64,000 nt of DNA, from assembly GCF_963924675.1 (NCBI RefSeq), contig NC_089224.1:49176885-49240884 (forward strand). The letters run 5' to 3'. The stretch's first letter is position 1, and each line of letters starts with the position of its first letter. Made by a program: the position numbers and the translations under genes. This DNA comes from Phocoena phocoena (taxonomy: Eukaryota; Chordata; Mammalia; Artiodactyla; Phocoenidae). Below the pieces are notes generated by a model. It saw only the letters and a list, made by a program, of their open reading frames with translations. It had not been told where the DNA came from and ran no database searches. Shown here in pieces: positions 47,480-58,721 of the stretch.

Positions 47480-48920
47480 GCCTGTAATTATTAAAAACTG
47501 ACAAGAAAGCTACGCCACCTGTGTTTATGTGAAGCCAGGTAATGAAAAAAACAACAACGCTGTCATCACCTCTCAATTCCTGATTGCATTATCAAAACTG
47601 TAGCCGAGTTTGGCATCTGGGTGTGACCTTGTTAACTGCTAGGGTAATTAAATTTATTCTACTGGGAAAAAGGATGATAAATTATTAGCAAGAAGATTTT
47701 GTTCACATTTTATTAAATTGGCCTGTCAAAGGGTTGGCCAAATTATCAAGGGCCTCATTTATTGGAGGCCAGCCATATTGCCACATCTGTTACAATTATT
47801 TATAATTTCAGCAGTTGAAAACCAACTGAGTTAGGCATCCGCCATGTAAAGTAATTTACAAATTATCTGATGAGGGAGTGTTTTAGCTTCTCCCTCATTT
47901 CTAGCCAGCAGAAAGCCGCGCTGTAATTACAGAACACGATTAGGTTCTTTGGGGAACTTATCTTGCACTCATAGCCATAGTAAGATGCAGCAAGAACATA
48001 TGGAGGAGCTTGTGCTTCTACTCCCTGAAGCTCGTGACCCGCCTGCCGCTGAGCCCTTGAGTTGAATTTGAATGAGAGTGCCATGGCTAATGTTCTACAC
48101 ATGCACCATTTATGCCACAAAACAAATCGGATCACTGTTAATTATGAAGCAGCTATAATCAGGCCTTCACATCTGTGTAATGTGAAGCGCAGTAGGCTGT
48201 ATTCCAATAATGTATGACTACCTTTGTGTCGCAAATTGCGAGCCATATTGCCTCAGTAGTAGTTACTGAATTCAAAGTAACTCCTTTGATAAAAGTCCAT
48301 CACATGGATATTTTTATCCAGCTTTACAAAAAATAAAAATAAAAAAATAACGAAAAAGCAAACCCCAAAGCCTTTCTTTATCAGCTATTGACCAGAACAG
48401 TTAAAGCATATGGCACAAGTTCATTAATGAACAACACAGAGCACTCTAATTTAATGAAACCACTTGAGCCATAAAAATCAGATTTAGTTAATTCCCTCTT
48501 TTCCATTTTTTCACATCTAGCCTAAACCTAGGATCTACTTAATATTACAAGTTATCAAGACACAAAATATATTTTTTACTAATTTATAAAAAATATTAAA
48601 AACTTGTGTTGTACTATGAATATCCTTTAAAAAGAAAGGCAAAAATATGGTTTTTTATTTTACAAATTGAATTTCATCACAAATCTCATGTAAGAAAGAA
48701 TAATTATTTCTTTTTTAGAAAGTGAATCCTAGCAGCTGTATTCTAACAAAAAAAATAGTCTTTCTTCCATGAGAAATCTTTCCATGGAAAGGCAGCTAAA
48801 CAAGCTGCACCCAGATGGCAAACCAGCTACAGTTTAATTAATCCACTAAAAGCCATTCAGATTTCAGTAAGGGTAATGTAATTTTGAATAATAGTAGGGA
48901 AAAAAATCACTAAAACATTC
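47480..48920. promoter_or_regulatory. Candidate conserved non-coding enhancer block in a CNTLN intron
   Basis: This is non-repetitive DNA with an unusual profile for the window. About 14 CpGs survive in the first ~800 bp, while flanking unique DNA has very few. It is dense in homeodomain-type cores (GTAATTACAG, TTAATTATGA, AATTATTTATAATTT) and has two perfect palindromes, at 48229-48241 and 48419-48432. No splice-bounded open frame or SINE, LINE or LTR signature is seen. A 90-codon minus-strand frame inside it shows no protein family. Deep conservation is inferred from texture and was not tested. The target gene is unknown. In human the region lies near BNC2 and SH3GL2. Confidence 0.5.
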
Positions 48921-50574
48921 TTGAGTTTTATTATAGCGGCAAGAGAAGTGCCACTATAGAGTAGTTAAAGCTGAGTTGCGGTTTCTATTATACGTGATAC
49001 ATTTCTAGATTTTAATATCTTGGGCTGTTTCATACTGCTTGGAACTTAAAGCAGGCTTAAAATATCAGAATATCTATTGGAAGCCTTTTTTTTTTTTTAG
49101 AAGAAATAGTTTATTTTTCAAGCAGGGAAGTGGAGTTATATGATTATAACGAGTTTAAATGTTGTGGATATAATACACAAATAGATTTAGGAAAGGAAAA
49201 AGTTTATAGTTAACCTACAAAAGACAAAGACTTCAAATTTTTCTTTTAAATAAAAAAATTCTTCATTTATCAAGGTTAAAAATGATGTCATAGTATAATT
49301 TTATTACTGTTTTCTCCCGAAGGTTGATGAAATACGAAACAGTCAGGAGATCATTTCCCATATACTTCTGTGGCCATGCCTACCTATACAAATAGATGAA
49401 AAATATAAACTAGTTGCGTATAATTAAATCAAGCAAAAAATTACAAAGCAGTTTCTACTTAAAATAATGCTGTAGAGTAAATCAACTTTTCAAAATGAGT
49501 TTACATATACAAATTAAAAATTAGTTAAGTGTGAAATAAGATGATGATAAGTAGTATAATTTAAAATTACTTATAGGCGACATTTGTCCTAAATAATTAA
49601 AAAATAATTTTGGTGCTGTAGCAGTAAGATACCTAGAGAAAGTATAAGACTGATATTCTTCCATGTTGAAAATGAGAAAAAAGTATAATTGAAACAATAA
49701 GAGAATAAAAAGCAAACAAAATTGAACCAATTATGAACTCTGGCATAATATTTCCCAACTACAGTACGACAAGGCTTAATAGCATTCTGAGTCTTAAGTT
49801 AAGTTACTACAATGTGATCTCCTTTCTGCCAACTGAGAAATTAAAATAGTTTAGTTGATGCCAAGCAGCCACTATCAATACTAGACTCCCTGATTGGCAA
49901 GAAATCAGAGCTAACTAATACCGGTATTTCTTCTCCTTTGCTATGTTGGAAAATTATACATAATCAATTCAGCACTGTTAAAGAAATGACAACTATTCCA
50001 CATCATAACAAGATAATTCCTTGCAAAACTTATGCTTTAATGCTCCCCCTCCTATTTATTGGAATTGCTGTGTCAAAGAATACTTGGATCACTTTGGGAT
50101 AGGCTAAATGGGTATGGAACCAGGATATACACATTTTCATATGTTCATTTAAAAAGCATTTATCGAAATCAAAGTATCAATCACTGGCAAAGAACAGTGA
50201 GGATAAAAGCATAAGACACCAACTTTTCTTGCTTTCAAGGAGCCCACACTTCAGAGGGGAAACAGACAAGGAAAACAATGAAGTTTAATACCTGCTGATG
50301 CACAAAAGAGGTGTACATCTCAATCTTAAGAAAAAATGTTCAGGAAAAAGTTATCAATAATAATCTTAGAACTGAGTCTAGAAGGTCTAGAATCATTAAT
50401 GAACTAGACAAACAATAAAATGTGAAAATATGTGTGATAAATATGTAGAGTTTACTTCCTTTAGTATATATTTGAGGTCATGTATATAAATACATTTTTT
50501 TTAAAAAATGCAAACTGATAGAACACTTGCAAAAAAAAAATCAAGTTTAAAGTGAAAGTGAAAAACCTCACTAA
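48921..50574. other. CNTLN intron, mostly unique
   Basis: About 50190-50300 (TTTCAAGGAGCCCACACTTC) may be a degraded old LINE fragment. Otherwise nothing is recognised. Confidence 0.45.
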
Positions 50575-50796
50575 GGGCTTCCCTGGTGGCGCAGTGGTTG
50601 ACAGTCCGCCTGCCGATGCAGGGGACATGGGTTCGTGCCCTGGTCCGGGAAGATCCCACATGCCGCGGAGGGGCTGGGCCCGTGAGCCATGGTCACTGAG
50701 CCTGCGCGTCCGGAGCCTGTGCTCCGCAACGGGAGAGGCCACAACAGTTAGAGGCCCGCGTACTGCAAAAAAAACCAAAAAAAACAAAAAAAACAA
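50575..50796 (+). mobile_element. CHR-type SINE
   Basis: Full-length element whose A tail is broken by C residues (AAAACC, AAAAC repeats). The duplication AAAAACCTCACTA flanks it on both sides. It is one of two same-orientation copies about 620 bp apart. Confidence 0.94.
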
Positions 50797-50879
50797 AAAA
50801 CCTCACTAGTTTCCAGAGATGAAAAACAAAAGAATGAATTAACAAGGCTATTTTTAGATGTAAAGCTTGCAAGGTTATA

Positions 50880-51385
50880 AAAACTGGGCACTCTCATATA
50901 CTGTGAGAAGATAATTTGGTATAATCTTTCTGGAATGTAGTTTACTGTGCATGGTATATATTCAAAAGCTTGAGGTTCATAATCTTTGACATAGAGATTT
51001 TACTTTTAAGAATTCATTCTACAGAAACAAGTGATGAGAATAAAGATAGACAAATGAAAATGTTCATCACAGTATAAAATCAGAGGAAATAGAAAAAATA
51101 TATATTGAAATAAGTTAAATGCCCCAAAGTAGGGATTTAGGTTAAAAAAATGGTACATTCCTCCATTAGACTATTAGGCAGTCATAAAAATGCTTTCAGG
51201 ACTTCCCTGGTGGCGCAGTGGTTGAGAGTCCGCCTGCTGATGCAGGGGACACGGGTTCGTGCCCCGGTCCGGGAAGATCCCACATGCCGCGGAGTGGCTG
51301 GGCCCGTGAGCCATGGCCGCTGGGCCTGCGCGTCCGGAGCCTGTGCTCCGCAGCGGGAGAGGCCACAACAGTGAGAGGCCCACGT

Positions 51386-51417
<32 letters not shown>

Positions 51418-51530
51418 GAATTAAAAATGTTTTCAAACGTTTAATCATATTATAATGGTAATTGTACAAGCAGGATACAAATTCATATACTGTATGATTC
51501 CAATTACATAAAATATATTTTCTTCATTTA
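50880..51530 (+). mobile_element. Old L1 LINE ORF2 end, split by a CHR SINE
   Basis: Blocks include TTCTGGAATGTAGTTTACTG, AATTCATTCTACAGAAACAA and, after the SINE, ATACTGTATGATTCCAATTA. The SINE at 51199-51422 interrupts it with a target duplication. Confidence 0.7.
51199..51422 (+). mobile_element. CHR-type SINE, young copy with a 27-base A-run
   Basis: Full-length element with many intact CpGs and an unbroken 27-base A-run at 51391-51417, both signs of recent insertion. The target duplication is AAAAATGCTTTCA against AAAAATGTTTTCA, one mismatch. It interrupts old L1 sequence. Confidence 0.94.
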
Positions 51531-52149
51531 CTTTGTATACCCTTTATACAAACACAGAGCCACATGCAGGGTCTAAGACCATGCCTCCCTTAGGTTTTCT
51601 TCCACTATCATTTGGGGCTGAAGGAAAGGCCACGCATTGGGGCTAAGACCTAATTTCCATAGATCTCTTCACCTCAATCTACAGATGTCAATAAGGAACC
51701 TTAGGCAAAGCCATCTCTATCCCCAAATACACTGCGTGCCACCACTATCTGCCTTGAATTCACTAAACTAACCTCATTATGCCTTTTATCCTGATTTATG
51801 TGAGTCACCATAAAAGCCCTAACTCCTGTGTCAATGGGAGTTTCTCTTAGAATTGTCATACTCTCATGCTAGTTATGAATTATTTTAAAAAAGAAAAAAG
51901 TAAAAACCAAAAAGTGAAGCAATAAGAAGCTTGCAGACTTAAAGTCAAACTGACCAGGCTGATTTGAAAAAACCCAAAATATAGCTGAAGAGTCTACTAC
52001 CACTCCTCTATTCTCTATCTCACCTTTTACAATTAGACTCTCACTCTCTCCTCCATGTCCACTCACCTCTTTCATATTCCCCATCATGCTGTATTTTTGT
52101 ACTATATTCTGAGTAATTTTGTCGACTTAATAGTCCAATTTTCTAATTC

Positions 52150-54890
52150 TTTCTTTAGCTCAATAACGCATTGTATGAGGGCCCTATTATTACCAAAACC
52201 AGATAAAGACAGTACAAAAAGTTATATAACAGACCAATTTCAGTCATACATAGAGATTTAAAAAACAAATATCAGTAAGATGAATAAAGCAATATATAAA
52301 AGGTTAGAAGTGTCCCAGGTATCAAAAGATAAAACATTTGATAAAATTTATCACCATTTATGATATTAGTTTATCAGACTCCTTAATCTGATAAAAGGGT
52401 ACCCATAAGAAAATTATGGCTAACGTCATAGTCCATGGCAAAATAGTCCCTTTAAAATTAGGAACAAGGCAAGGACACCCACTCAAACCACTTCTATTGA
52501 ACTTTTATATGGTAAAATGTATAAAGATCAGTATAACAAATTAGAATTTTTAAGGAGGAAACAAAACTGCCATCATCACGTACTGTTTGCATAGAAAACC
52601 CAGAGGGTCTAAAAAAAATTTAGAATTATTAAGAGATTATTAGGGTAGATGGAAATAAGATAAACATTTAAAAATCATTTGCACTGCTATATACAAGAAA
52701 CAGAAAACCTAATAAAAATGCAAGTATCTAAAACAGCAACAAAAATGTAAGCTACTCAGAATCTAATAAAAGACATTACATATTACATATCTAATAAAGA
52801 GATATAAGACCTCTATGGAGGTCTTATACAAACTACAAAACTTTATAAAAACTACAAAAATTTGTAAAACTACAAAAATTTATTTAAATACATTAAGGAA
52901 GACCTAACTTGAAGAAGACAGCATACGCAGGAATAGAAACATTTAAAATGACAAAAATATCTGTTCTCCTCAAATTAATCTTCACGAGATTTTTCAGGGA
53001 ACTTGATAGCTGGTTATAACACTATACTAAAGAGCAAAGGATCAATAATATCCAAAACACTGTTGAAGAATAATATGGTAAAGAGACCTGTCATATCAGT
53101 TATCAAGACTCATTATAAAGCTAAAATAATAAATACAGTGTTGTTATTTCAGAGATTTTTAAAAAGTCACCCAGTGCAAATGGACCCATTTAATATGAAC
53201 CCATATATACATGCAATAATAAATGTCAGAGATGGCACTGTAGATCACTGAGAAATGGAGTGATTATTAGCACAGTGCATAGTACTGAACCAGATATCCA
53301 GATTTTTAAAAAATTAAATTGAATTATCTTCTTCACCACAACAAATATCAATACCACACAGATTAAAGACTCATATGTGGAAGTCACAACTATAAGGCTT
53401 TAGATGAAAATCTAGGAAAATATCTTTATGAGTTTAAGATAAAGTAAGATTTATTAAACAAGATACAATAAGCACCAAAGATGAGAAGAAAATATTGAGA
53501 AATTCAAAGACATTAAAATGAATAACTTCATTTTTCAAAAGACACCATAGAATAAGTGAAAAGAAAAGCTATAAGCAAGAAGATATTTGCAACAATCATA
53601 ACTGATAGCTGAGACTGCTGGTTGATCTCCAAACTCATTTCCTTTTTTTGGAAATGGGTACATACCTCCCAATATTTGGGTGCACGTATTTCCCAAGCTT
53701 CTTTGCAGTTAGATAACATGTGGCCAAATAACTGAGTTATAGCTAAGGACAGGCCAGCAGAAGTGATATGTACCACTTCTAAGTCTTATTCATAAAAACT
53801 TCCTAAATGTGATTCTCTAGGACATTTTTCCCTTCTTGCTGGCTGGAGTAGAGATGATTTCAGGACAACTTTAGGAGCTACATTTAAAGCTAGTGGATCC
53901 AAAAGATAAAAGGAGACTAGATCTCTAAATCATTGTTTGGAAGTTGAAAATCCAAGTAATACCCACATTAAACTCTTATATATACATAAGAAATAAATCA
54001 TGTTAAACCTCAGAGATTCAGGGTTTATGTAATACAGAAGCTGGCATTATATCAAATACTAATGTAATAACTAACAAAAGATTAGTATGCAAAATAAAGA
54101 ATTTCAACAGAGAGATAAACATTCTAATAGAAAAACTGGCAGAGGACACAAGTATTTCATATAACATAAACATAAGATGCTCAAGCTCATTAGAAATCAA
54201 AGAAATACAAAATAAAACCAGAATGAGGTATCATTTTACTTCTTTTAAGAATGCAACTAAGAAGTCTATAATTTGAGACACTTTGGCAAATAATCTGGCA
54301 TTTTCTTATAAGCCTGAATATCTTCATATTCATGACATGTGATTTCACCCTTAGCAATATACGCTAGAGAAAGTTTTGCATATGTGTGTCAGGAGACATG
54401 TACTAGAAAGTTCATAGCAGCAGTGTGTAAATATTCCTATAGCTAAAAAAATCAAAAAAAAATGTTCATTGACAAAAGGAGTGGATAAATAAATTGTAGC
54501 TTATTCATACAATAGACTGTTGCACAGAAGAGGAAAAGAATTATAGCTATGCTCAAGAACAATGAGTTACATTACAAAATAAAATTCAAAGAAAAAATCT
54601 AGTTGCAAAGCATGATATACATAGAGTATGAAATGGCTATGGTTTAAATAAAAGCTATAAGGAACAATATATTATTTATAATCATTTATATTATTTAACA
54701 AAGCATAGCTTTAAAAAGCAGGAATTAATCAACAGAAGTCCAAGAAAAGAAGTAAGATGGGATCAGAGAGTAGCACATAGGTAGCATCAAGAGTATTGGT
54801 GATAGTTACTGGTGGGTATCCAGACATTACATTTATTCTTTGGTAGATTTCAAATATTTAGTAATAAATTTTTTTAAAAAGAAAGTGAGA
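52150..54890 (+). mobile_element. Old L1 LINE, ORF2 and 3' end, decayed
   Basis: Recognisable pieces are ACCAAAACCAGATAAAGACA, GGAACAAGGCAAGGACACCC, GAAATCAAAGAAATACAAAA and late 3' parts around 54470. There are many stops and indels, with unique-looking sequence at 53.6-53.95 kb that may be a separate insertion. Confidence 0.75.
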
Positions 54891-55185
54891 ACATAAGCTA
54901 AAACAACATACAAAAGGACAATTCTGTAACACTTAGGAAAAGAGGGAATAGAGTATCTGTGCAAAGAAATAAAAATTAACAAGCCTGTGGTTAAAATTCA
55001 CAATCTTATCGCCTGCTGTTAGCCACATGAAGTATATCTTATTCACAGATAAACAGAGTAATTTTAAGGCTTAGGTTTCTCCCCTGTCCTCTACTACAAG
55101 ATATTCCTCCAAGGCAAGAAACAGTACTTCTGCATGGAAAAGATAAACAATCACTCTGAGATAAGAAGAGGCAGTCATTCCAAAT

Positions 55186-55255
55186 ATAGCTAGTTAAGAG
55201 CAGGGTGCTACGAAATCAAAGGTCACAGGTTTCAATCCCATATGAACCAATTAGC
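55186..55255 (+). repeat. tRNA-Ile-like relic (ancient tRNA-derived SINE or tRNA pseudogene)
   Basis: TAGCTAGTTAAGAGCAGGGT, AAGGTCACAGGTTTCAATCC and CATATGAACCA match, with gaps, a tRNA-Ile from the A-box through the B-box to the acceptor end. It lacks a functional cloverleaf. Sequence continuing after the tRNA part favours an ancient SINE over a tRNA gene. Confidence 0.55.
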
Positions 55256-55399
55256 TTTGTCCTTTTCTCCGGCAAAGATTGTCAGTTGGCTCACCAATAA
55301 TTCAGATTATAAGTGAGATCAGGAAAAAGAGAAGATAAATCACCACCAATACAGAAAAAAACCCTCAAATTTGCTAAAATGACATAAGAAATGCTTTTT

Positions 55400-55600
55400 T
55401 AAGACCTAACATTTATTACTCTATCATGCATTGCCTCCTGTAATCTTAATAAAACTCCTATGGGGTAGGTACTATTATAATACCATTTTTCAAGTGACAA
55501 AACTGAGACTTAGAAAAGTTAACTGTTCAAAGTAACACAGATAAGGGACCCAGATTCCAGAATTTAGGTTGTTATTTACTACTCTGTAAATATATCCCCC
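55400..55600 (-). mobile_element. MIR SINE, antisense
   Basis: The order CTGTAATCTTAATAAAACTC, GGGGTAGGTACTATTATAAT, ACAAAACTGAGACTTAGAAA and AGTAACACAGATAAGGGACC is the reverse complement of the MIR consensus. Confidence 0.85.
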
Positions 55601-56169
55601 AAATCATGCACTGAAAAGCACCACTATAAGCATTTGAAAAAAATTATTTAAGGATATGAAAACTGGAAAAACTAAAATCTTTCTACTATTTCTTCTCAAC
55701 TATATAATCCACTTGCCCACTTAGTCTCTTCTTGATCAAAGGGTGATCCCTGGACCAGCTACAACAGAAACATCTTAGAATGTAAAAGAAATGCAGAATC
55801 TCAGACCCCAATCCAGACCTACTATCACATCAGAAACTACTTTACAACAATGCCCCTGACCCCTACAACTCCAAGTGACTGAGATGCATATTCACATCCG
55901 AAAAGCACTTACCTAGACTATTCTCAATATCCAAGACACACCACAAACTTTCTTACCTCTAACACAATGCTAATTCACTTCCAACAAGAAGCTAGGAAAA
56001 AAAAAAAAAAAAGAAGAAGAAGCTAGAAACTCCTAAATTTCAAATTGACATATTCCACTTTCTCTGTGAAAAGTTTGGCATTCCCCCTCCTCTCCACACA
56101 CATGTTCCCTGCAAAGCTTCTTTCCACAGAGCTCATACTTTGCTCATGTTTCCATAATAACACATTTTA

Positions 56170-56310
56170 TAATAATTATTTTCCCCTCTGCATACCCGTT
56201 AATGAGATTCATAAGAGCAGACTGCCTTATTCATCTTTGTATTCCTTCACACTAAATCCAGTACCTAGAATACAGTAGGAGTTTAATAAATATTAACTAT
56301 ATAACTGAAT
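56170..56310 (+). mobile_element. L2 LINE 3'-end fragment
   Basis: CATAAGAGCAGACTGCCTTA, CCAGTACCTAGAATACAGTA and AATAAATATTAACTAT, then TGAATGAATGGATGG, follow the L2 3' end pattern. Confidence 0.65.
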
Positions 56311-56389
56311 AATGAATGAATGGATGGAAGGATGGAGAGATGGATAAAGAGTCCGATTAAAACACTCCAATAGGTTTCATGTTGATCTT

Positions 56390-56930
56390 CTATTTAAAAC
56401 ACACCAATGGCTTTCCATCTCACTCAGAGTAAAACCTATATGCTTACGTAGGCCGAACAAGGCCCTAGGACACACGATCCCACATCTGTTCCTCTGAGGT
56501 CACTTCTCATTCTCTTCCCCACAGCTCTCTTGGATCTAACCACATTGGCCTCCTTGCTAGGCAAACTCCTGCTTCATGAGCTTGGCACTTACTGATCCCT
56601 CCACTTAGAACGCTCTTCCCTCAAATATCTAAAAAAGTTCACTTCTTGCAGTTTTCTTCTCAAATGCCACCTATCAGAGTAGCTTTCTCTCACCACCATA
56701 CATAAAATAGCACCACCACTCTCTATCATGATGCGTCTCACACTGCATTATTTTTCTTCATAATACTTATTACCATGTAACGTGTGTTTATTTTTTTGAT
56801 GATGACTCTCTGACCTGAATGTATGCTCCATGAGTGCCAAGACTTTATTTTGTCCCCTAAAGTTTCCTCATCACCAAGAACGGTGCCTAACACATCGTAG
56901 GACATCAGTAAATATTTGTAAAGTAAGTTT
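56390..56930 (+). mobile_element. L2 LINE 3' part
   Basis: ATGGCTTTCCATCTCACTCA, CACATTGGCCTCCTTGCTAG, CACTTAGAACGCTCTTCCCT, TCTCAAATGCCACCTATCAG, GTATGCTCCATGAGTGCCAA and the closing GTAAATATTTGTAAA reproduce the L2 ORF2 end and 3' UTR in order. Confidence 0.85.
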
Positions 56931-57168
56931 AGGTATATCAACTAATAGAGAGTTCTGATTAATAGTATGATTACTGCGCTTGCCATAAAATTTTAAAGAA
57001 AATGTCCTTAATATATGGACAATCAACTTTCATTTCAACAATCCTATTTTTAAACATCTACATCAGTCTTCCACATAACAGAAGAGTCATTAACAGTCCA
57101 TAAAATGTATATATTTTAAGGTCATCTCGTTAGCTACAAAAAAAATGGTCATTCAGAAAAACATGTTG

Positions 57169-57389
57169 GGGCTTCCCTGGTGGCGCAGTGGTTGAGAGTT
57201 CACCTGCCGATGAAAGGGACACGGGTTCGTGCCACGGTCCGGGAAGATCCCACATGCCACGGAGCAGCTGGGCCCGTGAGCCATGGCTGCTGAGCCTGCG
57301 CGTCCGGAGCCTGTGCTCCGCAATGGGAGAAGCCACGACAGTGAGAGGCCCACGCACCGCAAAAAAAAAAGAAAAAAAAGAAAAGAAAA
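57169..57389 (+). mobile_element. CHR-type SINE
   Basis: Full-length element with an A-rich tail interrupted by G. The exact 13-bp duplication GAAAAACATGTTG occurs at 57156-57168 and 57390-57402. A 169-codon antisense open frame that runs over this copy and its left and right flanks is a by-product. Confidence 0.94.
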
Positions 57390-58668
57390 GAAAAACATGT
57401 TGAACAGTTTAGCCAAACTTTGGGAGAAATATGGCTGAGCTATATATAATATAAATCCTAAGCTGAAATTTATATATCTAATACATTTCATGGCTGAAGT
57501 ATTGTCATGTACCTTGAAATTAATACTCCAGCAGAGTAACCTCATTAATAGTATTAGTAACCTGGTACACAAAAACATATGTATTAAAAAGAAGTAATAG
57601 TTCTGGTGGAATAAAAACAAAAAGGTGACACAGGAGAACCTAGCTTCCCTGTCTCCCCACAAAGATCAACAATTGAACAGCTCTCCATGAACAAAAACAG
57701 CTCTGGGAGGTCACTAGGGTATATTTAGCAAGTTTTAGCACACAGTGGAATTAAAACACCAGAGTAATTGCACAAGAAAAGAAAGAAGACAAGTTCATTT
57801 TGTCTGCATCATTCCATAACCTATGTTGGCACTGTTCAGCACCAAGAAGGAACTTCCAAACTAGAAAATTTTCTTCTCGCCAGGAAAGAAACAGCAAGGT
57901 GAGCAAACCAGCTTTTATAGCCTCTAGGGGCACTACACAAAAGTCTGACTTCGGTTTCACCCCACCCAGACCAGCAAAGTTGAGACATTGAGCCAGCTAG
58001 TAAAAAGGAAGAAAAGCAGAGGCTACTTTTAGCAGATAGGCAGCAGAGCGATGGTTGGTTTATGGAGATCTGCTCTGCAAACAATCTTAGCAGAGTTCAT
58101 CACTGATGAAGCCAATGGCTACCAATTTATCAAGGATCCTTGCAGATCTCACAAGGTTTTGTCCCACAGGTTTTTGAGCTAGTTGATGCCAGCAGCCTGA
58201 GTTCCTCCCCCAACTCCTGCTGAAGCCAGGAACTACACTGGAGCCATCCAAGGTATCTGCAGTTACGCAAGTATAAGACATCAGCTGCATAAATCCCACT
58301 TTGCCCACACCAGAACCTGGAGCCACACCCACAGGCAGCTTGGGCTTTTCCAGCTGCGTGAGTAAAATTTACCAGCCTAGGCCAATGGGTGCCATCTTCA
58401 CACCTCTTCTACCCTACTCCATGTCACCAGTATCTCCCTGAAAGAAGATTTGTGGACCCACCTGGCACCCTAGCTTTTGCAGCTGCTGCCCAGGTAATGC
58501 ACCTCTTTACGACTTGACTCTGGTGGCCAGTGAGGTTTGTATCCATGGGTTCAACAGGACTGTAGCAAACAAAGAAACAGTTCTTTTCTTTTTTTTTCAT
58601 CTTTTATCTTTAGCTTTATTGAAGTATAATTGATTTAATCACTTCCAAAAATTTCCTTGTATTCTTTT

Positions 58669-58676
58669 GTGTGTGT

Positions 58677-58719
<43 letters not shown>
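58669..58719. repeat. (TG)n microsatellite
   Basis: About 25 TG units with one A interruption near the start. Confidence 0.95.

Positions 58720-58721
<2 letters not shown>

Noticed and set aside
47863..48135. 90-codon minus-strand frame in the candidate enhancer block
   Set aside because: No splice-bounded exon structure, no centlein similarity and no recognised domain. The block looks regulatory, not coding.
51182..51469. 95-codon minus-strand frame
   Set aside because: Antisense reading of the CHR SINE at 51199-51422. The hydrophobic Phe run is the complement of the A tail.
57153..57662. 169-codon minus-strand open frame, the longest in the window
   Set aside because: It runs antisense through a CHR SINE and its flanks. 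The SINE body is GC-rich and stop-poor, and the same residues recur in other SINE copies. There is no family match.
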